Counted from the stretch's first letter, positions 37,058 to 49,783 are shown. The stretch is DNA of 64,000 nt from Malurus cyaneus samueli (GCA_009741485.1 CM019220.1:30448185-30512184); one strand, 5' to 3'. Made by a program: numbers and translations. The notes: generated by a model from the sequence alone, not told the origin.

Positions 37058-38352
37058 TTCTTAAACCGTCTGCTTAGATCGATGGAGAAAATTCCATGAG
37101 AGATGAAAACTGTCTCACTACAAAATGAAGTATCTGAGTGACAGACTGGTAATCTGCATCTAAAAAAAACAGAAGAGATGTGAATGAAAGGACAGAGACA
37201 TATCAGATCTATGCTGTCAAAAATCTCTTCTAGAACTTGCTTCACTTAATTCCTTTATAACACACTGACAGCGATGATGTATCATTTAGTACTTGAAAAG
37301 ATTCTCCAGCAAGCCAGAAAAGTGATGAGCAGCTCTTGTGACCCTGGCACCCAGAATAATTATGATTATCTGCACTATTTAGCCTGAAAGGAATTGGACA
37401 TTGTTCACGGTCTGTTAGTTCAGCTATGATGTTTGATAATCTATACACACAAGTCATTGGAGGTCACTCAACCTTGGAGTACTTCAAGCACACTTAGTTA
37501 GCCTTTACTGAATGGTAAAGTGCAAGTGCCCCATTTCTATTGCTATGACACTATTGAAAGACTGGAACTGCTGAAGGATGAAAATAATTTCGTTTTATGT
37601 CTGCTATGTAGAAAGATTTGAATAAACCCAGTTGTTTGGTTGGACTGTAAATATAAAATGCCTGCTAGGATGGCAAGAGGAGTGAAAACCAAGCAGATGG
37701 AAAATGAAGCTGAAGAAAATGAAGCTGATTCTGTGCAACTGATTAGAACTATTACCAGAATCTTCTCTTTCACCCAAACACAGACAAAACCCCCAACTGT
37801 ATAATCATTCTTTAGTCGCACATTTGCCTACATTGAATAGCAAAAGCATCACAATGGTTGTGTATATCTATTTTCTAAATTTCTACTTTCTACAAAAGTA
37901 GCTTCTTAGTTGCATGATTAATACATTTTATTATATTGAACCTGCATTGGAATTTTACAGACAACTTAGAATTTGAAGAGATGTTAAAAGAAAATGTAGT
38001 ACAAAGAATGGACCACTATGTTTTTCCAAGACCAATTCTCTATTCTAGATTTGAAAAAAATACAATTCAGAACAAAAGTTAAAGGATTACATATGATTCT
38101 CCAGCTGCTGTGGTGTCATAGTTATCCAACTTTTCAAGAAATCAGTATTCTCATACTGATACAAAATTAACAGAGTGCAGAGACTTGGCCCTCAGTATTG
38201 AGTCCTCATTATGACTTGAGCCTGTTGGAAACAGCAAAACTTCTCAATGTATAATCTCTTTACAAGTCATTATAACCTTTTAAAACAGTGCAGTGCATTC
38301 CTGTGCCAATCTTTGCTGGTGTAAAGTCTGCCTCTATGTCAAAAACCCCACC

Positions 38353-38381
38353 AAAACAAACAAACAAACAAACAAACAAAC
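38353..38381. repeat. AAAC microsatellite
   Basis: About seven AAAC units. A short 'ctctgtgattctgtga' lies 40 bases downstream (38421-38436). It is reminiscent of the CR1 terminal octamer repeat, but no CR1 body accompanies it. Confidence 0.85.
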
Positions 38382-38436
38382 CTAAATTAAACCCCCAAAC
38401 CACGGTAGCAAAGCTGCAGACTCTGTGATTCTGTGA

Positions 38437-41430
38437 GACCTCCCAAACGCCCTGGATAATTTCCTTTTTGATGCTGTAATTCCTTCTTTGCAAATCATCT
38501 TTACTGTGTGCACAACTGCCAATTTCCAATATTTTTCACCCTTTTCAGCCTGGCTGAACCAATTTGAAAGCAAAGACTCTTCATGCTCTGTGTTTGTGTT
38601 TTCTCTAACAGCTTTGCTTTCCAAGTGTTAACTACTGAACCCAAGGCAGGCACAGCAAAAATTGCACAAAATCTCATTCTGGGTAAGCTGGGAGTGCCAC
38701 TAAGAACAGTCTGAAGATGCTTTTCCTTTTTTCCAAAACCTTAAACCAGCAGCAGATTGATATTTCTTTGTTTTATGTTTCCTCCCTACCACCTTTCATA
38801 TGTTAAGTTTTTAACAATCTCTGTCTTAGGACAAAAGCCTGAACTGACTTTTTAAAAAATTTGTTTCCTGAAATAACCTCATTCCCAGTATTTGTTGTAA
38901 AATTATTACTTATAAATAAGCAAACTAAACACTCACACACTTCTGTTGAAGCTTTATGGTAGCAAGATGGTGTATTTAAATCAGAGGCTGAAAAAAGATC
39001 AATACACAATTATTTTTTAAATACATCTATGTTATTCTGTTTTTCTTTGGATTTCTCTATTAATCTTGAATCCATTTTCTTTTTGCAATAGTTATAATGC
39101 CATTATTGGGTTTTGTATCTGAAATACTTAAAAATAGAAAGACCATCAAGTATTTTAATATATTATAAGGAAATCTATATCCAGGTAACAGATCAAAGCC
39201 ATATGTTTCATTTTTACAATCAAATAAATTGCATATCCTTAATTTAGCACAAATAATTTATGCTGTGGCAAAGAGTGGTATAAAGAGCTGTCAGACAAGG
39301 ATGGAGATATTCCTTTTTTTTTTTTTTGTTCTGTTTAAAGCAGTATATTTTCTGTTCTATTAAATAGAGATCACTAAGAAAAATATTAATACTTCAACAT
39401 TCATGCCACAGTGGCCATGCTCATGGTGCATTTCTATTGATGAAAACCCTTTTACCGAGTTCAGCATCAGCAGCAGACCCTGCTATTGTAAGCTCCAGCC
39501 TAGACATGCACTCAGGACAGCTTTCCAGTCAAAGAGCTGAGAATAGTGTTGGAAAAAGAGGTTATGCACCTTCATCTAACTCTCCTTTTCATCATACAAG
39601 ACAGGTTTTGGGGTTTTTTTCCCATAGTAGAATAAAGAAGGGAAAAAGTTTGCCAGCAATTACTTTTTAAGAATTGGTCTCTTCTCACTACTGGCCATAA
39701 TACAGCTTCCAGCATTTAGTGAATGGCTCATGAATATATTGAGTTTCTTATATTGTTGATTTTCTTGATTTTGAAGGTTTTCTCATCTGGCACAGAAATT
39801 TGATTGTTCCACCACAAGTTTTAGTGATTACAAATTAAGATCATAAACTCTAATGTGCTCAAAAGCTGAAAGATTTTCTCCCCAAACTTAGAATGAAGAA
39901 AAAGGTCATGACGAAAGTAATTTAAATCATTTTAGTCTTTATCTAAGCTTGATACTTCTTTCCCTTCTTCAGTCCTTCTCATTAACCCTCTCCCATAAAG
40001 TTTCTTAGAGTCAAGGAATAACAAAAATTCAAATGTATCATATTAAAACCTAAAGAACACCTCACAAGGAAGACAATCCAACTACCCTTGTACTGATCAA
40101 AATTCAAATCAGTTTGAGATTTTAAACAGCATCACTTTCTCACTCTTACTTTTCCTCTCATATTACATTATCCCTGTTTATCAAGCACCACGGCCAGTTT
40201 TCAGAGGTGTAGACAGAAATTGTTAGTTCTCATAGGTCCCAGAGGCTCCCTTTAAAGTACCAGAAAGCAGAGTTTGATGATAGCAAGCTTGCTCAGAATA
40301 TTTTTTCTCTGCTACCCTCAAAGGATGAGTAAAGGGCCAGAAAGAAGATATGACAGCAGTGAAAATGGTATGATGTTTATCATTCAAGGCAGCAGGAGAC
40401 AACTTTGCTTAATCACAGCTTTGTTTAAGTAGCATCAAACCCTTCATGCAATGTTATAAACCTCTAATTGCTCCACTGCCTTACTTTCCCAGCAAACTTC
40501 AACTTGAATATCACCAAACAACTCTGGTTGTTGACAGAGAAGTGAGAGTGATTAGGAGCATAAATAAAATTAACTATGAGGGGAAAAAGCAAATCAGAAA
40601 CTGAGACACTATCAATGAAAGCTAGAACTGTTGGCAGTGGAGACAAAAAAACCTCAGAGCTTAAGCCAATGAAAACATTTCAGAGTAGGAAAGCTTTTGG
40701 GCAATAGATACTATAAAGGAGTTCAGATTTATGGGGAGAGCTTGATTTACAATCATAAATGGATAAGGTCTGTAGGGACGATGGAGAACAAAATGAATGG
40801 AAAAAAGACAGACTACTTTAGTTACAGGTTCCACGCCATTCAATCATTCATCCTATAAAGAGTATGGTTTTTTAGGATTTAGAGTATGTTTTTCCCTGTT
40901 ACTGTGATGGTCTAAGTGAGGAAGATTCATTAAAACAAAAATCAGATAACATACTATAATCTAAGGGAACAACCAACCAGGTTTTGTACTCAAGCCTTCC
41001 TAACTTCCTACATAATCAATCATAATTCTAAAACGTAACCTTCCAGGCAAAATGCATCAATACTGTTCTTCAAGAGTGACAGAATGGGGAAAAAAGCAGC
41101 CTTTGATATATTTGATATTTCACCCACATAAGAGCAAATCTCTTTTTTTTTATCTAAAAAGATAGTTTATTTCTATCCACTGCTGATGTTTCCTGGTCAG
41201 CTGGTACTGGCCAATAACATCTTAGCTAATTCAAATAACTTTGCCATTCAATTGCTTCCTCACTCTTCACAATACTTCATGTGGCTTATTAGTGGAATTA
41301 ATGATTACTTTTTAAAAAAGAATTTGGCAATTACTTGTGACTTTTGAGGACATAGGAATTTTAACTAGGCAGCCAGCAATCAACAAGGCTGTACTTAGAC
41401 TCATAGGCAGTTACATATTTATCATTAAAT
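38437..41430. other. Unique A+T-rich non-coding DNA
   Basis: No exon, RNA gene or repeat is recognised. Frames are all under 90 codons and featureless. Short T runs (for example near 39312) are the only simple sequence. Confidence 0.6.
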
Positions 41431-41650
41431 TTCACAGAATATCAGGTTGGAAGGGACCTGAAGGATCATCTGGTCCAACCTTTCTTGTCAAAAGTACAGT
41501 CTAGAAAAGATGGCTCAGCAAATTTTCCAGCAGCATCTTAGAAGTGTCCAGTATTGGGGAATGAACCACTTCCCTGGGAAGATTATTCCAATGGCTGAAT
41601 GCTATGAAAAGTCTTCCTCTTGTGTCTGATTGGAATCTCCCTAGAAGCCT
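41431..41650 (-). mobile_element. CR1 LINE 3'-end fragment (reverse), best preserved
   Basis: Read on the plus strand, it starts 'ttcacagaatatcaggttgg' (the complement of the terminal attctgtg repeat). It continues 'aagggacctgaaggatcatc' and 'tggtccaacc', then 'accacttccctgggaagatt', 'attccaatggctgaatg' and 'cttgtgtctgattggaatct'. This is the order found in one group of avian CR1 subfamilies. It is the clearest CR1 in the window and so the main lineage clue. It is 5'-truncated and lacks any open reading frame of the LINE. The left boundary is firm; the right boundary is approximate. Confidence 0.92.
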
Positions 41651-42044
41651 GATTTATCAAGAGTTATTCTGATATTAGGAAACCTGAGACTGATATTGTG
41701 TTCAGACAACTTTTTAGGCAATATTGGTGTATTGAACAGACCACAGATAGCATAACAGAGAATCCTGTATATGTTTGAAGTCCATAACAGATAATCTTTG
41801 CTTCTTCTTCTTGACTGCCAATAATGTTAGAAAAATTCAAAATCTCGATCTAGACTTATACTGCAACAATTTCTCACCTGAAAACAATGGGCAGCTTAGG
41901 CACACCTTAGACCATTTCACTACCAGAGCTATTTTTCATCTGGCATAATTTCCATCATTCTCCCAAACTCAAGACAGGATGCCCTGTGCTTTTAAGGGAA
42001 AGACACTCTCAGCTGGCATTTGTGGCTAACAAAAGACTGTCTCT

Positions 42045-42321
42045 GCGCGCAGCATCGTAGACAAATTGTTTTGCTTTTGCCTCGCAGAAGTGCTAGCTAC
42101 AATCCCTGTCAACAAAAACTGCCTGGTTTTTGCTAGCAGCACAGCCCCGCTCGGGTTTCACTTTGCTGAGGGCTTTGCCACGTTCCAGCAGAAGTGAAAT
42201 GGAGCTTGTTTGTGCCGGCGGGGGGAAGGAGGTCTGCCACGCCACATGGCACTGGAGCTGCTGCCGCACACAAGGCGCGAACGCTCCGCTTGGAGCTTCC
42301 AACTTGAGCTGTGCTTTAACG
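42045..42321. promoter_or_regulatory. CpG-dense element (small CpG-island-like)
   Basis: Sixteen CpG dinucleotides were counted by hand in 277 bases, far denser than anywhere else in the window. Positions 42181-42240 are 36/60 G+C. The segment includes GCGCGC, a CCGGCGGGGGG block and GGCGCGAACGC. Frames of 80-102 codons are open on both strands as a by-product of composition. Local CpG retention in an A+T-rich neighbourhood is the signature of germline-hypomethylated DNA such as promoters or some enhancers. No TATA box or initiator can be assigned with confidence. It could also be a retained G+C-rich relic. Confidence 0.4.
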
Positions 42322-42675
42322 CAAACAAATGCAGGGTTTGGGTTTTTATCCCTGCTTCTATCACAGATTACAACAGGCACATCACAACCAAACCCAGCCA
42401 TAAAGATGCAGAGCCCTTAAGAGGAGCTGTGTTTACACCAGTAGGCAGCTAATGGCCAAAGAGAAGGATGCTTTGGAGCATTCCTTAAGGCAGAAAGCAC
42501 CAGGAGCATGGTATAGACAGTACACACACTCCAAATATCTTCTGTGTGATTATCAGACAGATTTACTGTGTATGAAGTAATGAGGCATCTCTCAATGCTT
42601 TTATCATCGTTTTGTTAAACTAGTGCTTCTAAATTCTTGCGGATGCCTTATGAAAACTCTTACCTGCATTCATTG

Positions 42676-42737
42676 ATTATAATAATAACAATAATATTGT
42701 TTATACTATAATAATAATAATAATCACAATAATATTG
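42676..42737. repeat. AAT-rich repeat with 38-bp spaced duplicate
   Basis: ATAATA triplet runs flank two copies of acaataatattgtt (starting at 42688 and 42726), giving a period of 38 bases. The near-palindromic copy can fold on itself. It is probably a microsatellite that has undergone a local tandem duplication. Confidence 0.75.
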
Positions 42738-42739
42738 TT

Positions 42740-45300
42740 AAGACCCCTCCCACATGCTGTAAATGTAGTTGTAATTGGTGATACATGAGGAAACTCATCA
42801 ACGAATACTTTTAAATTATTGACCATCTGTAGGGTATAATTACAGTTTTCAGGGTAAAAAAAAAAAGAATTAGTGTGTTATTATTGGAATCCTCCACAAA
42901 TGAGGAGAATCAAGTAGCTCATTAAGATCACATGACAATAATAATTTAACAATCTTTATCATGTTCATTGGAGTCTCCTGTATGCTTTATTTTTCCTATG
43001 CATGTGTCACATGCTTGCAACATTAGAAAAAAACAAACAACCAAACCCCAAATTCTTTCAGGCACTTTGACTTGTCTCCTGAACAACTTTGCCTTGAACC
43101 CACGAAGTGAAAGCTTTTCTGACTCAGTTGTGCCAAGAGACATGAGTCAGAGAGGCCACCAGAAACTTCCATCCTTATAGACAGGTTGGTCAACACCTAA
43201 AACAGAGTTTCAGCTCTTTACAAATTGCTTTGTGATGTAGAAAATCTGGATCCTTCTCATGTTTAACCCTGTGAGCAATAAGCACAGCAAAATGGAGTCA
43301 GACACACTTGTTCCATGGCATTGTGTCAGCAGTGCCATTTTCCTCACAGCAGCACAAACCTGTAATTTTTTAAGCCCCTGACAGCTACAGCAGGTGTACA
43401 GAAGATCCCCCCCCCCTTTCTGTGGCAGAAATAATAAGACCTTTAAAAATGGACAAAAGCTGGGAAAAAGAATTCTATATGTTTCAAGGCAGATTAATCA
43501 ATACTTAATTATTTAGAAGCTCTAAATGGCTATCTTTGGCTGGCATGGGTACAAAACACGTTATCATCTGTCAATAGAGGCCAGGAAATCAGAGAGTAAG
43601 CATGTAGCAGGGCACTGCTCTGCAGAGAAAGAGTTTACTCCATTTGCTGCACTTTACCATTTCATTTCATCAAAGGTGTTTATGTCACACTTAATGAGAT
43701 AAGGGACAGTAGAGGCCTCAATAGCAGGTCTTAGTACTGTCTGATAACTGCAGCAATCTGGGAATGAACATTGCTTTGCAGAAACCATTTTTTAGAGCCC
43801 TAATAAAGTAACCGTAGGCCTTAGCAAAAATTAGTTAATTGGATCATCTATGTTTTGTTCCGGGACTAAAATGTGTATTACTATGATTAATTCATTAGAG
43901 AGTGTTCTTACTGGAGTTAATTTGATAGTTCTGAATCAAGGCATCATGCTGCTGAGTGCCAATAGTGCTTCTGCTGAATTTATGTACTAAAGCCTCAACA
44001 CATTTCTGCCTTGCTAAAGTGGCCAGGATTTTTCTGATCTTCTGGACATAACAAGGTTCTCCTTGATTCAGCTCGTGGCCAGCACAGCCATTGCTCCCAG
44101 AGCTCTAAGGGCAGTGGCCGTGGATTCACAGCAGTTCTGTGAACCTGATGGGAACACCCAGTGTACCCAAAACGGTGTGATAAGGTTTTTTTCCAGTTCT
44201 TTTTACGTCTCCCCAAACAGTGGATGAGCTTTGTTCTATATTCAGCACAACCAGAAAGGCTCAGAAGAATGGTGGTGCTGGCCTCCACAACTGCTTGACA
44301 AGACCAGACAGCTGAGAAAGTCCAGACGTTTTTCAGCTCTTTTGGGTCCAGGTTTTTAGGGACTGATCTGCTCTGACAGTCCCTCTCATTTGCTGGGGAA
44401 CCTACCTTCAGGCTTTTAGGTACTTGGTCTAATATACATATTTTTACTTGTGAGAGATGTACTTTCAGCAAATGCCATTGAAATACCCGTGTATGAGAAA
44501 TTAGCTGCTGATCAGCTGTGAGAATACCTTTAGACGGGGGGGAATTGTGATAAAAATGAGAAAGAGCTTGAAATTACATTTCACTGAGACAAAGAAAATA
44601 GAATTCTTTCCCTGTCCATCTCTAACAGGATTATGATGTCCTGTCAAGAAAGCAGTCTCAGAATAACAATGCCTTCTTATACTTTCTGAGATCTCCAGAT
44701 AAAAGTTCCTAAATATTAATATTATTTAAAATGTAATGTTACTCAAAGACTCAAACTAAAGTTTATTGGACCAGGTGCTGTACCAGTACACAGTTAGAAA
44801 ATATTTTTTTTTGCCTGGAATAACCCGGTCTGTAGACTGGGCTGCTGGGAAATCAACAAACAAGTATAAAGATAAAGCAAACTCAGTGACTTCTCTCATC
44901 ATGGTTATTCTAGCTCCAACTCTCATGTGGTCCATCTAAGCCATAAATCTTTAACCCTACAAAGCAGTGAGAAGCAAGGACTAACTGAATTATTTATTAA
45001 TCCTTAAATCAAATTATAATATTCTACATATCTTCCATTCTTGGGATTTTACTTGTCCTGAGAAGAAAAAGTTTTTTTTTTTACAGACAGGAAAACTTTC
45101 CACTTCTCTCAAAGTTTATGTGCTTGTTAAATAGGCTGTAATAATTAAATGCATACACATGCTTGAATGATAAATTTTAGTAATAAGTGCACTGGGACTT
45201 ACCATGACCTTATCAAGTGGGGCTAGCCAGTCATTAATTCAGATAACGCAATTTATTATCATAATCTTTCGCTTATACTATTGTAGGGCATAAGATTTAT
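42740..45300. other. Unique non-coding DNA
   Basis: No exon or RNA gene is recognised. A reverse frame of 158 codons lies at 43995-44471, but it contains no internal ATG before its last residues and no domain. A run of nine C residues lies near 43409. Nothing else can be supported. Confidence 0.55.
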
Positions 45301-45304
45301 CCTA

Positions 45305-45376
45305 ATTTGCATATGCAGATTGAGATGCAATCATTTCATTAATTTTAATGCTTTTTCTTAATCCCATCAAGATTAA
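45305..45376. promoter_or_regulatory. Octamer/POU and K50-homeodomain-like site cluster
   Basis: A perfect octamer ATTTGCAT (45305-45312) overlaps the palindrome TGCATATGCA (45308-45317), which resembles the POU dimer (MORE-type) element. A further ATGCAATC follows at 45325-45332. Then come TTAATCCC (45358-45365) and GATTAA (45371-45376), which match cores bound by OTX/PITX-type K50 homeodomains. The site density and the lack of repeats suggest an enhancer. A+T-rich composition raises the chance of such cores, so confidence is modest. Confidence 0.3.
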
Positions 45377-45516
45377 CACTTTGTCTAAAAGTTCTGTACA
45401 CTATATTTGCAAGTGCCCATTAATGCGTTATCCTAATATTAGTATGGGTGAATTACAATGAACGTTAATTTGAATGTTCTGGTTCCAGATGAGAAACTAC
45501 ACCAACAGGGCATACA

Positions 45517-45520
<4 letters not shown>

Positions 45521-45558
<38 letters not shown>
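45521..45558. repeat. Poly(T) run of 38
   Basis: This is the longest homopolymer in the window. To the right there is no TTTATT (complement of the polyadenylation signal) within a plausible distance and no recognisable gene-derived sequence, so a reverse-strand retrocopy is not supported. Its length may be imprecise. Confidence 0.9.
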
Positions 45559-45561
<3 letters not shown>

Positions 45562-45569
45562 TATAGATA

Positions 45570-48500
45570 CTCGCTGTTTGTTGGGAACATTGCAGTTCCT
45601 GTGTACTTCAGGCAGGAATTTGGGGCCCATCTCTGCCCCTCCCTATCACCACTGCCAGAGATACCATTTGGGACCTGACACATCATCACCAAGACTTTCC
45701 CTGTTTTTTTAGGAAGATGCAGTGGTGGAATGAACCATTCATTAATAGTTGAAAACTGGAGACTCACATAAAGCAGATGCTTGAAATTTTGTTTACTAAC
45801 TACAGATTAGGAACAGATGCATCACATTAATTCACATGTAATGTTCGACTGAATCATCATCTTTATTCTAATATTTGCATTGATTCAACCTACTGCCATC
45901 TTCATTTTAAACTCATTCTGTGTGTATCTGAGTATATAAATGCATTTATTCCAATGCGGGGCAAGTAACCACATTTCATTTACAAAATCAAGAATGAATG
46001 TGTAGCAAGCAGATCTTTTAATTGCTGGATGTGAAACTCAGATCATGTTAATTAGCTAAAACTGCTGAACAGACATTAGGTAGGAATTTCAGTAATCAAT
46101 AATATAAACAGACATCAGTATAATCAAAACAGAGGTAAATTCAATTTACCATTTTGTTGGAAAGGAAGTTTGATTTTTAAGCTTATTGGCAGAAGAGAAC
46201 ATAAATTAAAAACTTTCAGAAAAAATTGTAGGGTTACTGTCTTACATTATTTTGCTTAATTAAGAAAAAAATAAAGTGTCTGGATGTACTGTTAATTTCC
46301 CTACACTGCCATAGGTTAGAATCAGCAACTGAAATAAAGTGTTTCATGGTACTTTTATATTTTTAACCGAATTCAGAGTTTGACCCATTTAAGCACATGC
46401 AAGAGAAAATATATTTCAATACTTGATATATTAGGCATCCTAATTAGGCAGTAAGGATTCATCAGTGATGAGTAGGTTTTCCTCCAGCAAGTAAATATAC
46501 ATTATGTCCCTAGTTCCACTGGAGATGCTTAAGGTAATAGATTTAGGCCAACATGTTTTATTCATGACTTAAAGCTGGTGTTATTTCCAATGGGAAAAAG
46601 CAGTTGTAAGTTTGAGTAATTACTATATTATTCTAACCTTTTGCTGTTATTAGCCAGCTGGGATAATATTGAGGATTTTAACTTCATTCAGGCCTCCACT
46701 GAGTTCAAAGGAGTCTTTCTGCTCTCCTCATTCCTTGCAGGCTGTTTCTAACACTTGTCAGTGCTTTCTACCAAGGCTTAAGCAGAATCTCAGTCAGCCA
46801 GTGGAACAGAGGACGCGCAGATCGCTTTGACATGGATGTTAAGTACCACTGTCTGCAATTCTTACCCAAATGCATTTTTGTTGGGATTTATTTTTGGTTT
46901 TGTTACTTTCATCATCAGTATTTGTTCCTCATTCCAAGTTAGCATTATCCCAATATTATTTTTTTTTTTAATTAAGCCCTCTACTGATACTGCATCCACT
47001 TCAAAGCAGACTGGGTGATTGTGGGGTTCTGGGGAATGCATGGCAGGGGCATGTGCATTCTCAATATAATTCTGATATGTGTTTACATCATTGTATAGAA
47101 GCAAAAAGAACTGAAATAAATCAGTGTGGTATTACAGAACACCTGAACTGCGGAGGTACGGGACTGCGTACAAATTTATCTTGATCTTTTAAAAAATACC
47201 TTGTGACATCTGGAAGGAACTTTCAACACCATGGATACAATTTTAAGTGCTTCTTGTGTAATAAAAATATTCAAATGAGATTATACATATTTGTCTGTCA
47301 GTTTTGGTAAGGGAGAAATAATTTCACACGGGACTTGCACCACATGATAGTTAAGCTGTGGCTTCCTTCATTCTCCTCTGTGTTTATTTTTATGAACACC
47401 AAGTACTCAAAATGAACCTTGTGTGTGTAGGTAAAGCCCTGACCATTCCAGACATCTGCAAATGGGTCTCCTACTCACCCCTCTGCTGGTAAGGACAGTG
47501 CAGAGGACTCTGAGACACCAAGGACGAGTCATGAGCCCCTCTTCTATGGAAACCAAGGTGGAGGAATATTCTTTGATCCAAACACATGCAAAATCCTACT
47601 GATCAGCATCTTCTAGCGCAAGATACAAAAAAAAAAAAAAAATTAAAATTGAGAACACCTAGATATAGATCAAACTCTTCCATAGTACGTGATGCCATAC
47701 TGAAAAACTATGAAAAGAACATGGTTTTTACTGCAGAGTATTGATCTTTTTATGTTAACTACGAGCTGTAATTAAAATTTCAGGTTCTATTATCATGCCA
47801 CATAATTAAGAAGAAAACACGCTACTCAGTTTTAGAGAAGAAACAAGTTTTATGGCTTGTTTATTTGCTTTTAAGCAGCAACAAGGAAATCCCTCACAAG
47901 TGAAAGAGTATTTCCAACCACTGAACTGTTAGGATGCTTTTTACATTATCCTAAAAAGCCCTTAAATTTGTTTCATAACATACAGGGTGTTAAATTTCTC
48001 AGCCTTATATCAGGCTGACTGCAAAGAATTCAGTCTTTCATTTCCTCAGTCAGACATGGTTAAAAACGTTGGGTTTTTTCCTTATAGGTCCTCAGAAGCT
48101 TATACTATCCCTTTGCAGTATGTTTTATTTTAGGGCCTTATTATGGATTTCCCACTCCTTCTTATTTTCTGTTTAAAAGAAGGAGGCTGGAAGCAGAAAA
48201 AGAAAAAAAAAAAGAGGGGTGAGGCCAGGTCAGGACTGACCTGTTTGCTCCTCAGCACTGATTCAGTGATCAGAGGGAGCTAAATGGAAATACAATAAAC
48301 AAAAAACAAAACTCACTCTAAGTGGGAGATGTAAAAAGTTTCTGAGCTCATTTTCCCAGACCCTTCTGGATAATCTCCATCAAGTCAGCATCTTAAATGA
48401 AAAGCAGATTATCCTCCACGACATTTTTATTCAAGACTAGTGCTGATTTTATTTTCACCCTTCAATGGAGTCCTTTTTCCAATGCTTCCTTAGTTGTATA

Positions 48501-49360
48501 CATTTTCTCTTCATAAGGCCGAGAGAAATGTGTTTTTTAAGAAAATGTTGTTATTCTCATCAGTGCTTAGCATGGAGATTCTGGAATAGAATTTTGTGAG
48601 TTTCTTGCAGATACTGCTATTATTAATAAACTCAACAAAAATAGCAAATTTTACCAAGCAACTCTGCAGAAGAAACTGTTGCCCAGTGGAAGTGCCAATT
48701 AAAACCCATTCAACCAACAGGGACAGATGGTTATTAATAAGGGGATTTTCTTTAAAAATCCCAGTCGAGTGTCTTTGCACTGACCATGTGCATCATTTTC
48801 CATGTGCTTGCCCTCACCAACATGAGATGGCTCCTCTGTGGCATGACTTTGGGGATACAGCCAGTAAACAAACCTTCATAACCACAGCCAAACAATGCAC
48901 TTCATGATCATTTGAGAAATATGTTCACTGGCACTCAGAGATTGAAATGACTGCGTGATTCACAAGCGAATCTGAAAAGAGAAAACATGTAGATCACATA
49001 TTATAGATAAGCGATCCTAACAATTTTTTCATTACAATTGCAGCGTCTTCAAACAGATGGAATGATAATGAGTAGTAAGTGAATTTTATATCCAATTCGT
49101 GGAGCTGGACTTCAGAGATAAGCTGCCAGCAATTTTGAAAATACTTTAAAGAGTCTAAAGGTTTGGATATTACTTTAAAAAATTCCCTCTTAAAACCAGA
49201 AACAAAAGTTTAGTTTTTTTTTCTTTTGATCTGCAAAGATATTAATTTCTCTTTAATTCAAATGGTCTCTTTTCAACTTTGAAGGATATGCTAGTGCATG
49301 TATATATACAGAACATATAAAATATATATTAGCTTGTCTTGCAGCCTTCAAAAAAGAGCT
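45570..49360. other. Unique A+T-rich non-coding DNA
   Basis: No exon, RNA gene or interspersed repeat is recognised. Short A runs (for example near 47629-47641) and frames under about 105 codons are all that can be listed. Confidence 0.6.
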
Positions 49361-49369
49361 TTAATTTGC

Positions 49370-49783
49370 TGCTGTTTCAAAAGACTGAGGGGATTGCCTT
49401 CAGAAGGATGAGAAGAGTGGGAAATGTGACAGCTGCAGGGCTCTGAAAGATGTTGTAGAGAAAAATAAATGGACATAGGATTGAGTTGCTGAAGCCAGTC
49501 ATGTTCCCTTTCCCTCAAGCCCCAGCCAGTGTGGCGGGCTGGGAGGATGCTGTGGGTAAGAGGCAGATCAAACCTTGGCAGTGACAGGAGGTGGTTTTTA
49601 CACTGCTGTGTCAGTTCAGCTCTCAGCCTGGGTTGGACACCCTTGCTGACCACATTTGGGTTCCTGTTTCTCTTGAACTGAGCCTGCAGGCAGAAAGCCC
49701 ATGCAGAGGGAGGTGAACAGCTACCACCCCACTCCTGCAGGCAGAGCAGGGCACAAAGCACTCAGCAGCTTCTTTCCCTTCAG
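49370..49783. other. G+C-richer patch upstream of candidate exon
   Basis: The segment is visibly richer in G+C than its flanks and stays open on the reverse strand for 137 codons (49348-49761). That frame begins at a GTG and has no domain. Its right edge carries a pyrimidine-rich tract ending in CAG (49782-49783 is the AG), discussed with the next feature. No repeat family was recognised. Confidence 0.35.

Larger units (their letters stand above)
28915..38352. other. Long unique A+T-rich non-coding stretch
   Basis: No protein-coding exon, RNA gene or interspersed repeat is recognised over about 9.4 kb. Frames up to 134 codons (32260-32664) have no ATG at the listed start and no domain. The stretch contains simple repeats (29956-29984, 35276-35293), a NF-E2/MAF-type site (31581-31591) and a notable palindrome (37016-37034), all listed separately. 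It is consistent with gene desert or a giant intron. Confidence 0.6.

Noticed and set aside
43995..44471. 158-codon reverse frame
   Set aside because: It begins at a TTG, has no ATG until its final residues, has no domain, and lacks splice-site context. Chance openness is adequate.
49348..49761. 137-codon reverse frame
   Set aside because: It starts at GTG in a G+C-richer patch and has no recognisable protein features. The opposite strand's candidate exon lies just outside it.
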